NCBI GenBank assembly: GCA_963589785.1
Contig: CAVAMJ010000011.1
Coordinates: 1-64,000 of the forward strand
Direction of reading: 5' to 3'
From: SIG603 sp963589785
GTDB lineage: Bacteria > Bacillota > Clostridia > Oscillospirales > Acutalibacteraceae
DNA length: 64,000 nucleotides
Below are positions 51,101 through 59,961 of this stretch, piece after piece. Under the pieces are notes generated by a model. The model saw only the letters and a list, made by a program, of their open reading frames with translations, had not been told where the DNA came from and made no database searches. Numbering within the stretch: the stretch's first letter is position 1; each line of letters opens with the position of its first letter. Made by a program: the position numbers and the translations under genes.

Positions 51101-52153
51101 CTATCCCTGAATTTCACTTAATGTCACCGTGTTAAATGATAGCGAATACTCGCCGTAACTGTCGCTGTCCTTGCAAATATACAATATGTTAGCGTCGCTG
51201 TCCAAATTCCAAAGCACGGTATCGCAGAATAAAGAGTCCTTGCTTGTGTCGACAGTCAAAGAAAATTCGCTCGCAAAATATGCGTCTCGTCCAGAATGAA
51301 AAGCCGCTCCCAAACCAACCGTCTGGGTTCTTGAAGAGGACATCATAAAGTAATCAAGTCCTATTCCGCCGTTCTTCTGATTTTCGAGCACGGGATCAAA
51401 AGCATAATATTTCCCATCAATTTTAGCCGCCGAAAAATAGTGCAGACTGCCGTCTGTTAAGTTACAGGCAATAAGTCGGCACTCGACATCAAGCTGGTTT
51501 AAAAACCAAGTGAAAATTCTTGCCGAAGCGAGGTCTGAGCCGCTTTTATACTGCATGGTTTTGAGCATTTCGTCCGTGCTGTCGTCAAAAGAAATTGAAG
51601 ACACATATTTATAAACGAGAGTAGTTTTCTCGAAGTCGGTCATCTTTTTATTTATGTTATTCTCGGTGCAAAAAGCCTGAAAAAAATTATCAATGTCACT
51701 CAGATTTGACTTTATTTCTTCAGAGGAAACAAGGTAAGTAACCGAATTGTTCTCGATATTAACATAATCGGATACAGGAAGTGCGGAGAGACATCCGAGA
51801 ATTTTTGAAATCGCATCGTCAGACGAAAAATCAAAGCTTGTGTTTCCCTCATTCAAAGCACCCGCAAGCTTTTTGAATTCATCGAAATCACCTCCGAGAT
51901 AATCCGAAACATCAGAGGTGACCGCCGCTAAATCCGTGTCAACAACAGTCGGCACAGGAGTAAGCTCTATTTTTGTTTTCTGTTCGCTTGATTCCGAGCT
52001 TTCCTCACTGCTTTCACTCTCGAGCGCCGCCGTAGGCTCGGGAGTAGCCGAAAAGGTCGGCTCCGACTTCTTTTCAAAAAGCGAGCATCCCGAAAAGGAC
52101 ACTATCAAAGCCGCAGTTAACACAGAGCAAATAGCTTTCTTGTAATTCATCAT
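51101..52153 (-). CDS. Lipoprotein with transglutaminase-like fold, no catalytic Cys visible
   Basis: 350 residues. Lipobox 'VSFSGC' near residue 23 marks lipid anchoring. A Ser/Glu-rich linker follows (about 25-65). The C-terminal domain resembles transglutaminase-like proteins ('DFEKTTLVYKYVSSISFDD', 'LDVECRLIACNLTDGSLHYFSAAKIDGKYYAFDP'). The His and Asp positions are kept, but where the nucleophile Cys is expected the sequence reads 'SGSDLASARIF', so it is probably non-catalytic. The start is one base after the DnaI-like stop. Alternative: a peptidoglycan-binding surface protein. Confidence 0.7.
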   Translation of the reverse strand: MMNYKKAICSVLTAALIVSFSGCSLFEKKSEPTFSATPEPTAALESESSEESSESSEQKTKIELTPVPTVVDTDLAAVTSDVSDYLGGDFDEFKKLAGALNEGNTSFDFSSDDAISKILGCLSALPVSDYVNIENNSVTYLVSSEEIKSNLSDIDNFFQAFCTENNINKKMTDFEKTTLVYKYVSSISFDDSTDEMLKTMQYKSGSDLASARIFTWFLNQLDVECRLIACNLTDGSLHYFSAAKIDGKYYAFDPVLENQKNGGIGLDYFMMSSSRTQTVGLGAAFHSGRDAYFASEFSLTVDTSKDSLFCDTVLWNLDSDANILYICKDSDSYGEYSLSFNTVTLSEIQG

Positions 52154-52154
52154 G

Positions 52155-53129
52155 TCACCGTCCGTTTTGTAGAGAATTTCTCACCGCCATAACTCTGCTG
52201 TCATTGCCGTAAAATCTCATCTGTTTGTAATAACCGAACATTCTCGAGACTATTCTTCGAGAATAGGTGTCCTCAAGCTCCTTAACATCTCTATTAGTTG
52301 AAATTATAGTCGATTTCTCGTTGGCTATTCTTGTGTCGATTATATTTGTTAGTGCCGCAAGGGTATAATTCGTGAGGTTTTCCGCACCCAAATCATCGAT
52401 AATCAAAAGGTCGGCTTCGCATAGGAGCGCTATGGTTCTGTCTCTCTCGTCAGAAAATCTCTCGCTCTCAATTTGATTTACAAGCCTAAAGGCGGAGTCA
52501 CTGACAACGCTAAACCCCTTTTCAATCACAACTCTTCCGATTGCCGTTGACAAATGAGTTTTGCCAAGACCCGTAGGTCCGATCATTATTATTCCGTTTG
52601 CACTTGGCTTAAAATTATATGCAAACCTTTTGCATTCCTCGAGGTTTTGAAGCATAGCTGTATTGTTGCTGTCAAGATAACGCTTGAAATCGAAAGTTTC
52701 GAAGCTTGCGTTTTTGAGCGTGCTCTTTTTGTTGAACTCCTCGTAAGCTACCGCTTTGCACATAAGCTTGAAGCACTCGCAGCGATTGCCGTTTGAATCG
52801 TAGCCCGTGTCCTTGCAATTAGGACAGCTGTACTGCGGTGTGATGTCGGCTTTTGTCATATTAGCCTCTTTGAGAAGCTCCTCTATTCTCGCCTGAATAG
52901 CAAGGTTCTCCTCTTTGACCTTCTCCAAGTTCGCCCTCACGTCCATGCCCTTTGTCATGGCAATTCCTATCTTAGCGAAGGTCTGCCCCTTTTTGTAGGA
53001 GAGTTCTCTCGCCTCGGGATAGCGGGAGAAAAATTTCTCCTCGTTTTCACTTGCTTTCATCTCGGCATTTCTGCGGTTTTGAGCTATTCTTTCAGCCGCA
53101 ATCTCTTTTATTTCCCTGCTGTATGCCAT
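52155..53129 (-). CDS. DnaC/DnaI-like helicase loader ATPase
   Basis: 324 residues. An N-terminal part with a cysteine set 'CPNCKDTGYDSNGNRCECF' (zinc site, about 103-121) is followed by an AAA+ domain with Walker A 'GPTGLGKTHL', Walker B 'LLIIDDLGAE', sensor 'TIISTNRD' and Arg finger region 'YSRRIVSRMFG'. It loads the replicative helicase, like DnaI. AAGGAG precedes ATG 53129. Directly follows the DnaD-like gene, a conserved primosome pair. Confidence 0.88.
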   Translation of the reverse strand: MAYSREIKEIAAERIAQNRRNAEMKASENEEKFFSRYPEARELSYKKGQTFAKIGIAMTKGMDVRANLEKVKEENLAIQARIEELLKEANMTKADITPQYSCPNCKDTGYDSNGNRCECFKLMCKAVAYEEFNKKSTLKNASFETFDFKRYLDSNNTAMLQNLEECKRFAYNFKPSANGIIMIGPTGLGKTHLSTAIGRVVIEKGFSVVSDSAFRLVNQIESERFSDERDRTIALLCEADLLIIDDLGAENLTNYTLAALTNIIDTRIANEKSTIISTNRDVKELEDTYSRRIVSRMFGYYKQMRFYGNDSRVMAVRNSLQNGR

Positions 53130-53138
53130 TTTTTCTCC

Positions 53139-54260
53139 TTAATTATTTTTATCTGCCAGTGCCTTGTACTTCTCGACAAGTGCGCTCTCGTTTTCCTTAC
53201 TGATGTAATTGTAGCTTGTCAGTGAAGAAAGCTCGTCCACGTCATACGAGGTTTCGTTCTTCTTTTTGTTCTCTCGCTTTTTGGCTTCGCTTGCCAGAAG
53301 TTCGCTGAGTGAGGTATATCCTGAATCATGCCATTTTCTAAGTATCCCATTCATATACGATACTTTTATCTTGCCTTGCCTCTCGACGCATCTTTCGTAT
53401 GCTTCATAGATGAGTTCATTCGGCATATGCCAAATATTAATCCAGGTGTTCACATAGTCCTTCTCTTTGTCGGTAGGGTCTCGCTTTTCGGTTCCGACAA
53501 GACCGCAAAACTTTCTCCAGGCAGACATTTCTGTTTCAAGCTCTCTGCATCTTCTTTCGGCGGCGACATAATCGGTGATTCCGTTTTCTCCCCAATTCTT
53601 CGCCACTTTTTCAATGTAAGCTACATTTGCCTTGCCGTACTTTATGCACCACTCAAAAAGCATCGAAACAGCCGCATCATCCATGCCGTAATCATCGACA
53701 CAGCTCACGATAATACTGCTAAACTTAGCTGTCAGCTTGCCGCCGAGCTTAGTCTCTATCTCTCTTGAAAGTGCCAAAAGGTTTTGATCACTGTTTATTC
53801 TATCCAAAACATAATATGGGTCCATCGTACTTGGAGTCTGATTCACGGCAACTCTTCTGAGCTTTGCTATTCTCTCGCTCTGAGTCACAAAACCGTCGTC
53901 AGTTTTTTTCTCTTCCTTGTCTTCATCGACCGTCTCGTCAATTTTCAAGGTCTCCTTGGCAGTGTCTACCTTATTTATTACAGGAGCTTTCTCCTCTTCC
54001 TTAACCGGAACAAGCTTTTCTCCCTCTGCTTTTAAAAGTCCCTTTTCGTTCCAAAAATCAAAGGCTTGCTTATATTCATCCGCTGAAATTCCCGTTTCAC
54101 TGCAAACGATTTCTTCATCGAAATAACGGTTCGGGTGGCGCAAAAGATACAAAATAAACTTAAGCTGGCTCTCGTTTGCCGACCTCAAAAATCTGTCTGT
54201 CAATATATTCGGAACAACAAACACACCGTTCCAAACTCCGAGATCAAGTCTGTAATCCAT
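53139..54260 (-). CDS. DnaD-domain primosome protein
   Basis: 373 residues. N-terminal winged-helix region ('TDRFLRSANESQLKFILYLLRHPNRYF'), acidic linker (about 85-125), then two DnaB_2/DnaD domains, the second with 'YVNTWINIWHMPNELIYEAYERCVERQGKIKVSYMNGILRKWHDSGYTS', the YxxxIxxxW-type signature. It helps replication initiation and restart. ATG 54260 is preferred over GTG 54266, which overlaps the AAGGGTG ribosome site. First gene of the operon with DnaI, lipoprotein and comM. Confidence 0.88.
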   Translation of the reverse strand: MDYRLDLGVWNGVFVVPNILTDRFLRSANESQLKFILYLLRHPNRYFDEEIVCSETGISADEYKQAFDFWNEKGLLKAEGEKLVPVKEEEKAPVINKVDTAKETLKIDETVDEDKEEKKTDDGFVTQSERIAKLRRVAVNQTPSTMDPYYVLDRINSDQNLLALSREIETKLGGKLTAKFSSIIVSCVDDYGMDDAAVSMLFEWCIKYGKANVAYIEKVAKNWGENGITDYVAAERRCRELETEMSAWRKFCGLVGTEKRDPTDKEKDYVNTWINIWHMPNELIYEAYERCVERQGKIKVSYMNGILRKWHDSGYTSLSELLASEAKKRENKKKNETSYDVDELSSLTSYNYISKENESALVEKYKALADKNN

Positions 54261-54574
54261 AGACACCCTTCCTTTACAAATCTTCTTGCTTTCAAATTAC
54301 ATTTTCACTTTCACATAATTAATTTGATTTTAACACAGAACTCTTAAAATTGGAATACATTAGTTCGATTAATTTGTTCCATCGATAACTTACATTAAAT
54401 TCGGATTTTATCGGCACAAAAGCGATTAAAAAGCTAATACATATGCTTAATTTTGCATTTATTTTTCATCTGACAGCTGTCTTTTCTCTGTATTTTTGTT
54501 AGAATATAGTTTATGATATAGTTAGAATTCTTGAAAACTATCATCTTAAAACCACATATCGGGAAGGTGAATTT
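54261..54574. other. Divergent intergenic region, dnaD-like / lysozyme
   Basis: 314 bases, very AT-rich, no gene. It holds the promoters of the two divergent genes, but neither has a consensus box that can be named with confidence. A small CTGACAGCTGTC element (about 54470-54481) is the only notable motif. GAAGGTG serves ATG 54575. Confidence 0.4.
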
Positions 54575-57142
54575 ATGAGAAAACTTTTTAAGAAAAGCAT
54601 TTCACTTATCTTGGCATTAAGTCTGATTATTTCAGCCATGCCGTCCTTGGGATCGCTCACAGCAAGCGCCGCTTTTACCGTGACAGGAAAAGCATCGTCT
54701 CAGGTTATCATCCGCTCATCTAAGAGCACGGCGGCATCTTCGGTCACAACCCTCACACAAGGCACAGCCTTTCAGCTTACGGCGGTTTCATCGGACAACA
54801 CTTGGTACAAAGTCAAAACTTTGAGTTCTCAGGTGGGCTATGTTCGCTCGAGCGAAGTTACGCTAAACGCAAACTACCGCACCACGGGCAATGTAAATCT
54901 GCGAAAAGCGGCAAGCTCAAATTCCGATGTCCTCTCCTATGTCCTAAGCGGAACTAACGTGACCGTTGTCGGCTCTACGGGAGGCTGGTACAAGGTTGTC
55001 ACCTCGTCAAATCAAATTGGCTACATGGGCTACAAGTATTTACAGCAGATTAGCGTTTCGACGGGAAAATATCAAGTGACTGCAAATGCTCTCAAACTGT
55101 ATAAATCCCCCACCTCTTCGGCAAATTCATTCTGTCAGCTTCCGAAATATTATGTCTTGAGCGTCACCGATGTCTCAAACCCTCTTTGGTACAAGGTTCA
55201 GCTGTCTGACGGAAGAGTCGGCTATGCGCAGATGTCGTCACTCACCAAGGTTTCCGACAGCACGGCGCTTACCCCGTCGGGAAATTGGCTTTATGTCACT
55301 AAAGGCAATGTTTACCTAAGAAGCGGCACAAACTCCAAAACTTCGAGTCTTGGAATTATCGCTAAAAATACCATTGTCAGCGTTACGGACACATCAAATG
55401 CCAACTGGTTCAAGGTAAAGGTACCGGGCGGAAAAACAGGCTACATCGCATCAAGGTACTTATCAAAAACAAATTACAGCTCGGCTAACTCGGCGGCTAC
55501 CGCAACTCCGAAGCCGACCGCTACTCCTACACCTAAGCCGACAGCCACACCAAAGGCAACGGCTAAACCAAGCACAACAACTACAAAATATAAGGTAACG
55601 GCTACATCAGGTCTTAACCTTAGAAAATCTGCTTCAACATCCGCTTCCATATTGGAAACTCTTAGCTACGGATCGATTGTCACTTTAGTTGACGCTTACA
55701 GCTCTTCTTGGTACAAGGTTAAGTCATCAAGCGGAAATGTCGGTTTCGTAAGTACAGACTACATAGAGAAGTACAACGGCACATCGGACAACACGGATAA
55801 CACAGGTTCAGGCTCGATTAAGCTTCCACGTTACCAAAGCTATTATCTCGGTGACGGCTACTACACAAGCTCCGACACCTCGATAGCAACCGTTAATAAC
55901 GGCTTTGTCTACGGAAAAAAACAGGGCACATGCACTGTCGGCGGAAAGAAATTCACCGTCACCGCACCTGAGGCTGTACGCTACGGCTACACCTCGCCGA
56001 ATGCTCCCGTTGCAAACAACACATTTAATTTCGTTGCCGTTACAGATGCATCTAAAACAGCTGTTAAATTTGTCGTACAGGGTGTGGGTACATACTCCAC
56101 AACAAGCTACACAACGGAAAAAAGCTCAGCTAAAAACGGCTATGCAAGCAACTCCACTCGCATTTGGAAGAAGTCGGCAAAGCTCTCTGCAGGAACATAC
56201 ACCGTCAAGGTTTACTCCAAGACAAGCTCGGGCTGGTCAAGCAGTTACTACACCATGACAGTGCACGTCACAAAGTCTTCCGCTACCACATACACAACTG
56301 CAAATCACTATGCAAGCGACAAGATTTTGAATATCATCGCAAACTTCGAGGGATATGTCCCGTGCATCGAGGACGACCCGCTCACAAGCAGCAGAACCCC
56401 TACTCTTGGCTACGGTCATGTGGTCTATAAGGGACAGTATTTCTACAACAACCTCACAAAAACCGAAGCTTATGCAATGCTTTGCGATACGGTGAACTCG
56501 GGATATTTCACTTCTTCACTCAATTCATTCGTAAGCAAAAACAGCCTTCAGATAAATCAGGCTCAGTGGGATGCGCTCCTCTCGCTAAGCTACAATATCG
56601 GCACTGGTTGGCTGAACGGAACAGACACCGCAAACTGCCTCTTGCAGTCACCGAACTTCAAGAATATCGAGAGCAAGGTTAAGACCTCCTCCATCTCTGC
56701 GACAGTTGTGCTAAGCGGCTATGCTTATACGAGCTCCAGCACAAGTTCCACCCGTTACAGCATTACAGCCGGTCAGACGGTCAAGGTCTACGGAACTGCC
56801 GACAAGACAAGCTCCGGCGGAGTGGTTTGGTACAAAATGAGAGTTTATGCGGGCGGAAAAACAAGAACCCTTTGGACTCCCGGAAATCTCAAATTCTCAT
56901 CCTCGTTAGGCTACACAAAGAACCTTCGCTACATTGACTCCACGCTTATCGCAAACAACCTTCTTCAGTGGCACAGTGCGGGCGGAGTGTGCATCACAGG
57001 TCTTGTTTGGAGAAGACTTTCAGAGGCTAAAATCTTCCTTTACGGAGAATACAGCACAGCATCTTATTCTGCTCCAAACTATCAGAAAAACACATATAAA
57101 TTTATTTTCCCGTCTTGCGTCAAGAGATTGGAAAATTATTAA
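54575..57142 (+). CDS. Secreted multi-SH3 GH24 lysozyme
   Basis: 855 residues. Signal peptide 1-32 (ends ASAA). Four bacterial SH3 domains (about 35-98, 100-160, 163-225, 236-300), a Thr/Pro/Lys linker (302-338), a fifth SH3 (340-400), an Ig-like region (410-570), then a GH24 lysozyme domain (575-700). The catalytic motif is 'NFEGYVP...TPTLGYGH' with Glu592 and Thr610, as in the T4 lysozyme Glu-Asp-Thr triad. About residues 706-790 look like an extra SH3-like module, after which the GH24 C-terminal helix region 'LLQWHSAGGVCITGLVWRRLSEAKIFLYG' resumes. No sorting motif or transmembrane tail. It binds and cuts peptidoglycan, or is a surface murein hydrolase. Confidence 0.85.
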   Translation: MRKLFKKSISLILALSLIISAMPSLGSLTASAAFTVTGKASSQVIIRSSKSTAASSVTTLTQGTAFQLTAVSSDNTWYKVKTLSSQVGYVRSSEVTLNANYRTTGNVNLRKAASSNSDVLSYVLSGTNVTVVGSTGGWYKVVTSSNQIGYMGYKYLQQISVSTGKYQVTANALKLYKSPTSSANSFCQLPKYYVLSVTDVSNPLWYKVQLSDGRVGYAQMSSLTKVSDSTALTPSGNWLYVTKGNVYLRSGTNSKTSSLGIIAKNTIVSVTDTSNANWFKVKVPGGKTGYIASRYLSKTNYSSANSAATATPKPTATPTPKPTATPKATAKPSTTTTKYKVTATSGLNLRKSASTSASILETLSYGSIVTLVDAYSSSWYKVKSSSGNVGFVSTDYIEKYNGTSDNTDNTGSGSIKLPRYQSYYLGDGYYTSSDTSIATVNNGFVYGKKQGTCTVGGKKFTVTAPEAVRYGYTSPNAPVANNTFNFVAVTDASKTAVKFVVQGVGTYSTTSYTTEKSSAKNGYASNSTRIWKKSAKLSAGTYTVKVYSKTSSGWSSSYYTMTVHVTKSSATTYTTANHYASDKILNIIANFEGYVPCIEDDPLTSSRTPTLGYGHVVYKGQYFYNNLTKTEAYAMLCDTVNSGYFTSSLNSFVSKNSLQINQAQWDALLSLSYNIGTGWLNGTDTANCLLQSPNFKNIESKVKTSSISATVVLSGYAYTSSSTSSTRYSITAGQTVKVYGTADKTSSGGVVWYKMRVYAGGKTRTLWTPGNLKFSSSLGYTKNLRYIDSTLIANNLLQWHSAGGVCITGLVWRRLSEAKIFLYGEYSTASYSAPNYQKNTYKFIFPSCVKRLENY

Positions 57143-57155
57143 ACATCAAAAACTT

Positions 57156-57190
57156 ATCGGCTCTGAGACAATCGGAGCCGATTTTTATTT
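57156..57190 (+). terminator. Terminator of the lysozyme gene
   Basis: ATCGGCTC (57156-57163) pairs with GAGCCGAT (57175-57182), followed by a T-run. Confidence 0.85.
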
Positions 57191-57202
57191 TCCGCATTTT
57201 TC

Positions 57203-57231
57203 TTGACAGGCATAAACTATAGGTCTATAAT
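57203..57231 (+). promoter_or_regulatory. Consensus promoter of the T-box operon
   Basis: TTGACA (57203-57208), 17-base spacer, TATAAT (57226-57231): perfect consensus. Transcription should start near 57238, just ahead of the T-box leader. Confidence 0.9.
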
Positions 57232-57237
57232 CAAAGA

Positions 57238-57490
57238 AAATCGATCAAAACAAAACCGTTGAATGTGAGTAGTAACTGCGAAGAAATCTCAAAGAGAGCT
57301 GAGCCAAGGTGAAAATCAGCAGATGAAATTACAGTGAATGGACACATGAGGGCACTCGGGAATTTAGTATCGAGTGACGTTCGCCGCGTTAAGGCTTTGA
57401 GTGGACAAGACTTTTCTTGTCAATTTGGGTGGTACCGCAGAACCTTTACGCTTCTGTCCCTTGTTTGGGGACGGGAGCGATTTTTATTTT
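57238..57490 (+). promoter_or_regulatory. T-box riboswitch, specifier UGG (tryptophan)
   Basis: The leader has the AG-bulge region 'GAATGTGAGTAG', the distal loop AGAGAGCTGAGCCAAGGTG, the specifier triplet TGG at 57339-57341 in the GAA-TGG-ACAC context, and the conserved T-box TGGGTGGTACCGC at 57426-57438. A terminator follows: CGCTTCTGTCCC (57449-57460) with GGGACGGGAGCG (57468-57479) then T-run. Uncharged tRNA-Trp should pair with the specifier and T-box and form the antiterminator. The downstream trpS agrees with Trp. Confidence 0.92.
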
Positions 57491-57540
57491 TCACAACGTT
57501 AAAGCGTTCAAGTACAAAACTAAAAAGAGAGGATAAGATT

Positions 57541-58737
57541 ATGGAGTACAAATTTGCTAACAGAATTTCATCGCTTAAGCCGTCTGCAATACGTGAGATT
57601 TTCAAGTATGCGGCAGATCCGTCATATATTTCGCTTTCAGCCGGAAATCCCGCACCTGAAGCCTTCCCCGTCAAGGAAATAGCGGAAATCAGTGCAAAGC
57701 TGCTTGAAGAAAATCCGATTTTGGCACTTCAGTACAACCAGACTGAGGGCTATCCTCTTCTTCGTGAGGAACTAAAAAAATACCTCAAGGATAATCACAA
57801 CATCGGCAGAGACTCCGACACTTTGATTATCACAAGCGGTGCTCAGCAGATAGCAGACCTTCTCACAAAGGCTACCGTAAACGAGGGCGATGTAGTCATC
57901 AGTGAAGCACCCTCATTCATAGGCTGTCTCAACACTTTCCGTGCCTACGGCGCTAAGCTTGTCGGCGTTCCTATGGAAAGCGACGGCATGAATGTAGAGA
58001 AGCTCGAGGAAGCACTCAAGAATAATCCGAACGCAAAGTTCATCTACACAATTCCAAACTTCCAGAATCCCTCCGGAATTACAATGAGCCTCGAGAAGCG
58101 CCACGCTGTTTATGAGCTTGCAAAGAAATACGGAGTTCTCATTTTTGAGGACAACCCATACGGAGACTTAAGATACAACGGAGAGTACATTCCTCCGATT
58201 AAATCCTTTGATGAGGACGGCATAGTCATGTATGCGGGCTCATTCTCAAAGGTCATTAGCCCGGGTATGCGAGTAGCTTACGTCTACGGCCCTACACCGG
58301 TTGTTCAGAAAATGGTTATCTGTAAGCAGGGCGCAGATGTTCACACAAATATCTGGTCACAGGTAGTTTGCTATCACTTCATGCATGACTACGACTTCAA
58401 CGCACACCTTGAGAACCTCAGAAAAATCTACACAAAGAAGAGACTTGTTCTTCTTGATGCAATGGAGAAAAATCTCTCACCTTACATCACTTGGGATAAT
58501 TTCGACGGCGGTCTCTTCGCTTGGTGTCACCTCCCAGAGGGAGTCGATATGCAAGACTTCTGCATGAAAGCGGTAGAAAGAAAGGTTTGCGTAGTTCCGG
58601 GAACGGCATTCCTCACAGACAGCACAGAAAAATGCGACGCTTTCAGAATTAACTTCTCAACGCCGACTGACGAACAGCTCGTCAAGGGAATTGAAATTCT
58701 CGGCGGCTTGATTAAAGACATAATGAACGAAAAATAA
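57541..58737 (+). CDS. PLP-dependent class I aminotransferase under Trp T-box control
   Basis: 398 residues. Fold type I with 'SAGNPAPEAFPVKE' near the N-terminus, 'TSGAQQIADLLTKATVNEGD', the pocket 'FEDNPYGDLRYNGE' and PLP-binding Lys in 'SFSKVISPGMRVAY'. It resembles LysN/ARO8-type alpha-aminoadipate or aromatic aminotransferases (KAT II-like). Co-transcription with trpS under a tryptophan T-box suggests tryptophan or indolepyruvate transamination. ATG 57541 has GAGAGGAT; the frame from 57334 lies within the T-box and is rejected. Confidence 0.85.
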   Translation: MEYKFANRISSLKPSAIREIFKYAADPSYISLSAGNPAPEAFPVKEIAEISAKLLEENPILALQYNQTEGYPLLREELKKYLKDNHNIGRDSDTLIITSGAQQIADLLTKATVNEGDVVISEAPSFIGCLNTFRAYGAKLVGVPMESDGMNVEKLEEALKNNPNAKFIYTIPNFQNPSGITMSLEKRHAVYELAKKYGVLIFEDNPYGDLRYNGEYIPPIKSFDEDGIVMYAGSFSKVISPGMRVAYVYGPTPVVQKMVICKQGADVHTNIWSQVVCYHFMHDYDFNAHLENLRKIYTKKRLVLLDAMEKNLSPYITWDNFDGGLFAWCHLPEGVDMQDFCMKAVERKVCVVPGTAFLTDSTEKCDAFRINFSTPTDEQLVKGIEILGGLIKDIMNEK

Positions 58738-58754
58738 GAACGGAGATTTTAACA

Positions 58755-59759
58755 ATGGAAAATCAAACCACTAAAAAAAGAGTACTTAGCATGGTTCAGC
58801 CGACAGGTACTTTTACAATCGGAAACTATTTCGGAGCGCTTAAGAATTTTGCCGCTCTTCAGGACGAATACGAGTGCGTCTATGCAATGGCAGATTTGCA
58901 CGCAATCACCGTAAGACAGGAGCCGAAGCAGTTAAGAGAGAATGTATATAAATCATATGCACTCACCCTCGCTTGCGGCATCGACCTCAATAAGTCTATT
59001 CTATTCTTACAGAGCCAGGTTCCCGAGCACAGCCAGCTTGCATGGATACTCAACTGCTACACTCAGTTTGGCGAGCTCTCAAGAATGACTCAGTTCAAGG
59101 ATAAATCAGCTAAGCACGCAGACAACATCAACGCAGGTCTTTTCACTTATCCTTGCCTTATGGCTGCCGATATTCTTCTATATCAGGCTGATTATGTTCC
59201 GATCGGAGCTGACCAGAAGCAGCACCTCGAGCTTACCAGAAATATCGCAGAGAGATTTAACGGTCTTTACTCCCCTACATTCACCGTTCCGGACGGAATT
59301 ATCCCGAAGAACGGTGCAAGAATCATGAGCCTTGCAGATCCGACAAGAAAGATGAGCAAGTCTGACGACAACACAAACGCTTTCATCACTCTTCTTGATC
59401 CGAAGGACACAATCATTAAGAAATTCAAGCGTGCTGTGACAGACTCCGAAGCAAGCATTCATTACGGCGAGGGCAAGGACGGAATCAACAACCTCATGGG
59501 AATTTACTCCGCCGCAACAGGCAAGACCTTTGACGAGATTGAGAAAGAATTCGAGGGCAAGGGCTACGGCGACTTCAAGGTAGCCGTAGGCGAAACAGTT
59601 GCAGACTGCCTCGCACCTATTCAGGAAAAATACAACGAGTATATTTCCGACAAGAAGTTCCTCGAAAAATGCTTCGCGGAAAATGCCGAGAAAGCACATT
59701 ACATCGCAAGAAAAACCGTTTCCAAGGTAATGAGAAAAATCGGTTACATCAATCTTTAA
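58755..59759 (+). CDS. trpS: Tryptophanyl-tRNA synthetase
   Basis: 334 residues, class I synthetase. HIGH variant 'GTFTIGNYFGALKN', KMSKS loop 'KMSKSDDNTNA', 'SQVPEHSQLAWIL' and 'ADILLYQADYVPIGADQKQHLELTR' typical of TrpRS. It charges tRNA-Trp. GGAG precedes ATG 58755, 17 bases after the aminotransferase. Confidence 0.97.
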   Translation: MENQTTKKRVLSMVQPTGTFTIGNYFGALKNFAALQDEYECVYAMADLHAITVRQEPKQLRENVYKSYALTLACGIDLNKSILFLQSQVPEHSQLAWILNCYTQFGELSRMTQFKDKSAKHADNINAGLFTYPCLMAADILLYQADYVPIGADQKQHLELTRNIAERFNGLYSPTFTVPDGIIPKNGARIMSLADPTRKMSKSDDNTNAFITLLDPKDTIIKKFKRAVTDSEASIHYGEGKDGINNLMGIYSAATGKTFDEIEKEFEGKGYGDFKVAVGETVADCLAPIQEKYNEYISDKKFLEKCFAENAEKAHYIARKTVSKVMRKIGYINL

Positions 59760-59770
59760 TTCTAAAAACC

Positions 59771-59808
59771 ATCAAACGGCTGCACAAAAACAGCCGTTTG
59801 ATTTTTTT
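59771..59808 (+). terminator. Terminator of the aminotransferase/trpS operon
   Basis: ATCAAACGGCTG (59771-59782) pairs with CAGCCGTTTGAT (59791-59802), followed by T-run. Its 3' arm overlaps the -35 of the next tRNA promoter. Confidence 0.9.
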
Positions 59809-59826
59809 CTATATATATGTTATACT
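59798..59826 (+). promoter_or_regulatory. Promoter of tRNA-Arg(CCG)
   Basis: TTGATT (59798-59803), 17-base spacer, TATACT (59821-59826), about 24 bases before the tRNA. The -35 shares bases with the trpS terminator. Confidence 0.6.
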
Positions 59827-59849
59827 TTCTAAGTTGTATAAAAATATTT

Positions 59850-59926
59850 GTGCCCGTAGCTCAGCTGGATAGAGCGTCAGACTCCGACTCTGAAGGCCGT
59901 GCGTTCGAATCGCATCGGGTGCGCCA
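59850..59926 (+). tRNA. tRNA-Arg (anticodon CCG)
   Basis: 77 bases. Acceptor GTGCCCG/CGGGTGC with GT pairs. Anticodon stem TCAGA/TCTGA encloses CTCCGAC, giving anticodon CCG. T-loop TTCGAAT, CCA encoded at the 3' end. Confidence 0.96.
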
Positions 59927-59930
59927 AAAA

Positions 59931-59957
59931 GACCTCGTAAAAAACGAGGTCTTTTTT
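59931..59957. terminator. Terminator of tRNA-Arg(CCG), possibly also of nspC
   Basis: GACCTCGT (59931-59938) pairs with ACGAGGTC (59944-59951) with A- and T-runs on both sides. The convergent polyamine operon ends at 59962. Confidence 0.85.
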
Positions 59958-59961
59958 CATG

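Noticed and set aside
57334..57540. Extension of the aminotransferase frame upstream
   Set aside because: The stretch is the T-box leader with terminator; ATG 57541 has a good ribosome site and the family N-terminus.
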